From positions 29,201 through 93,200 of the forward strand of contig JAIXPD010000085.1 in NCBI GenBank assembly GCA_027486405.1: 64,000 bases of DNA. The letters are read 5' to 3'. Below are positions 63,779-64,000 of the stretch, piece after piece (the stretch's first letter is position 1; the number at the start of each line of letters is the position of its first letter). Both the position numbers and the translations under genes were made by a program. This stretch comes from Azospirillum sp. (lineage in GTDB: Bacteria > Pseudomonadota > Alphaproteobacteria > Azospirillales > Azospirillaceae). The notes beneath the pieces were generated by a model. That model was not told the origin of the DNA. It made no database searches and saw only the letters and a program-made list of their open reading frames with translations.

Positions 63779-64000
63779 TCAAAGACTGGCGGGCAACAAG
63801 GCCAGCAGGCCGACCACCAGGGTGGCAAAGCTGACCAGCATCGCCAGATCGGTCATGTCCATCTCGGCGTCGTCCAGCGTCTCGCGGGCGTTCCCCCGGT
63901 CTTGCGCCTCCTGGTCGCCACCGACCTGGGTGGCCAGCAGCAAAATCCCGTCGGGGGTCGGCATCAGGGACGCCACGGTCAACAGGTCCAGTTCGGATGA
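63779..64000 (-). CDS. Partial small membrane protein ORF at the window edge
   Basis: Reading frame open to the right edge. The visible C-terminal part (about 73 residues) has an acidic stretch (ARETLDDAEMDMTD) and a terminal hydrophobic helix AMLVSFATLVVGLLALL. It lies 35 bp upstream of the PaaK-like gene on the same strand. No family recognised; the true start may be outside the window. Confidence 0.4.
   Translation of the reverse strand, partial: SSELDLLTVASLMPTPDGILLLATQVGGDQEAQDRGNARETLDDAEMDMTDLAMLVSFATLVVGLLALLPASL

Overview
The window is a GC-rich, densely packed bacterial chromosomal segment. Base composition, operon style, a quinohemoprotein amine dehydrogenase (QHNDH) locus, an aminoethylphosphonate cluster and several Liv/Ssu-type ABC systems suggest an alphaproteobacterium, perhaps Rhodospirillales-like. 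That assignment is inference; no rRNA, tRNA, CRISPR array or phage was seen.

Layout. 0-8 kb: amine oxidation. qhpD (cut by the window edge), qhpA and qhpG read leftwards, the AraC regulator qhpR is divergent, and an aldehyde dehydrogenase follows. 8-13 kb: an ABC-F ATPase, a bacteriohemerythrin, and two enzymes with altered catalytic residues (a Fic protein and a CocE-like hydrolase). 13-18.5 kb: adenine deaminase, an AraC regulator, and catB-catC-catA for catechol ortho-cleavage, with a hairpin terminator and an ATAC-N7-GTAT operator. 19-20.8 kb: a tiny ORF, an unrecognised protein and a HutD-family protein. 20.8-30.4 kb: 2-aminoethylphosphonate uptake and breakdown (ABC transporter, phnW, phnX, an FAD oxidase, pbfA, and a LysR regulator).

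30.6-61.7 kb is largely a sulfur region. It starts with tauD, metY, a 2-oxoglutarate-dependent oxygenase and a small ORF. A seven-gene operon follows, with two Liv-type binding proteins, a fused LivH-LivM permease, LivG, LivF, a flavoprotein monooxygenase and a fused CMD/alkylhydroperoxidase-like protein, next to an XRE-cupin regulator. The centrepiece at 44.7-48.5 kb is a three-gene operon: a Family 2A encapsulin shell (SrpI type), a cysteine desulfurase with a ~230-residue disordered N-terminal cargo domain, and a serine O-acetyltransferase. This matches the recently described sulfur-storing nanocompartment. On the opposite strand is an ssuABC operon that continues into a threonine-synthase-like PLP enzyme, a HAD phosphatase and an Ldh_2 dehydrogenase. 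A four-gene plus-strand cluster (54.9-59.3 kb) appears to be decaying: its permease is truncated and fused in frame to the ATPase, and the aminotransferase has Asn where the PLP lysine should be. A four-domain rhodanese and a cysteine dioxygenase complete the sulfur genes. 61.7-64 kb holds a nitroreductase, a PaaK-like ligase and a partial ORF.

Taken together: sulfonates and other organosulfur compounds enter through the ABC systems and are desulfonated (TauD, flavoprotein and 2OG oxygenases). Sulfur is assimilated by MetY and the serine acetyltransferase route, and excess cysteine sulfur may be deposited in the encapsulin. Four copies of a 185-237 bp palindromic non-coding repeat lie between genes in the first 19 kb. 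AT-rich motifs resembling TGTCTATAAAAATA recur ahead of the sulfur operons and may mark a shared regulon.
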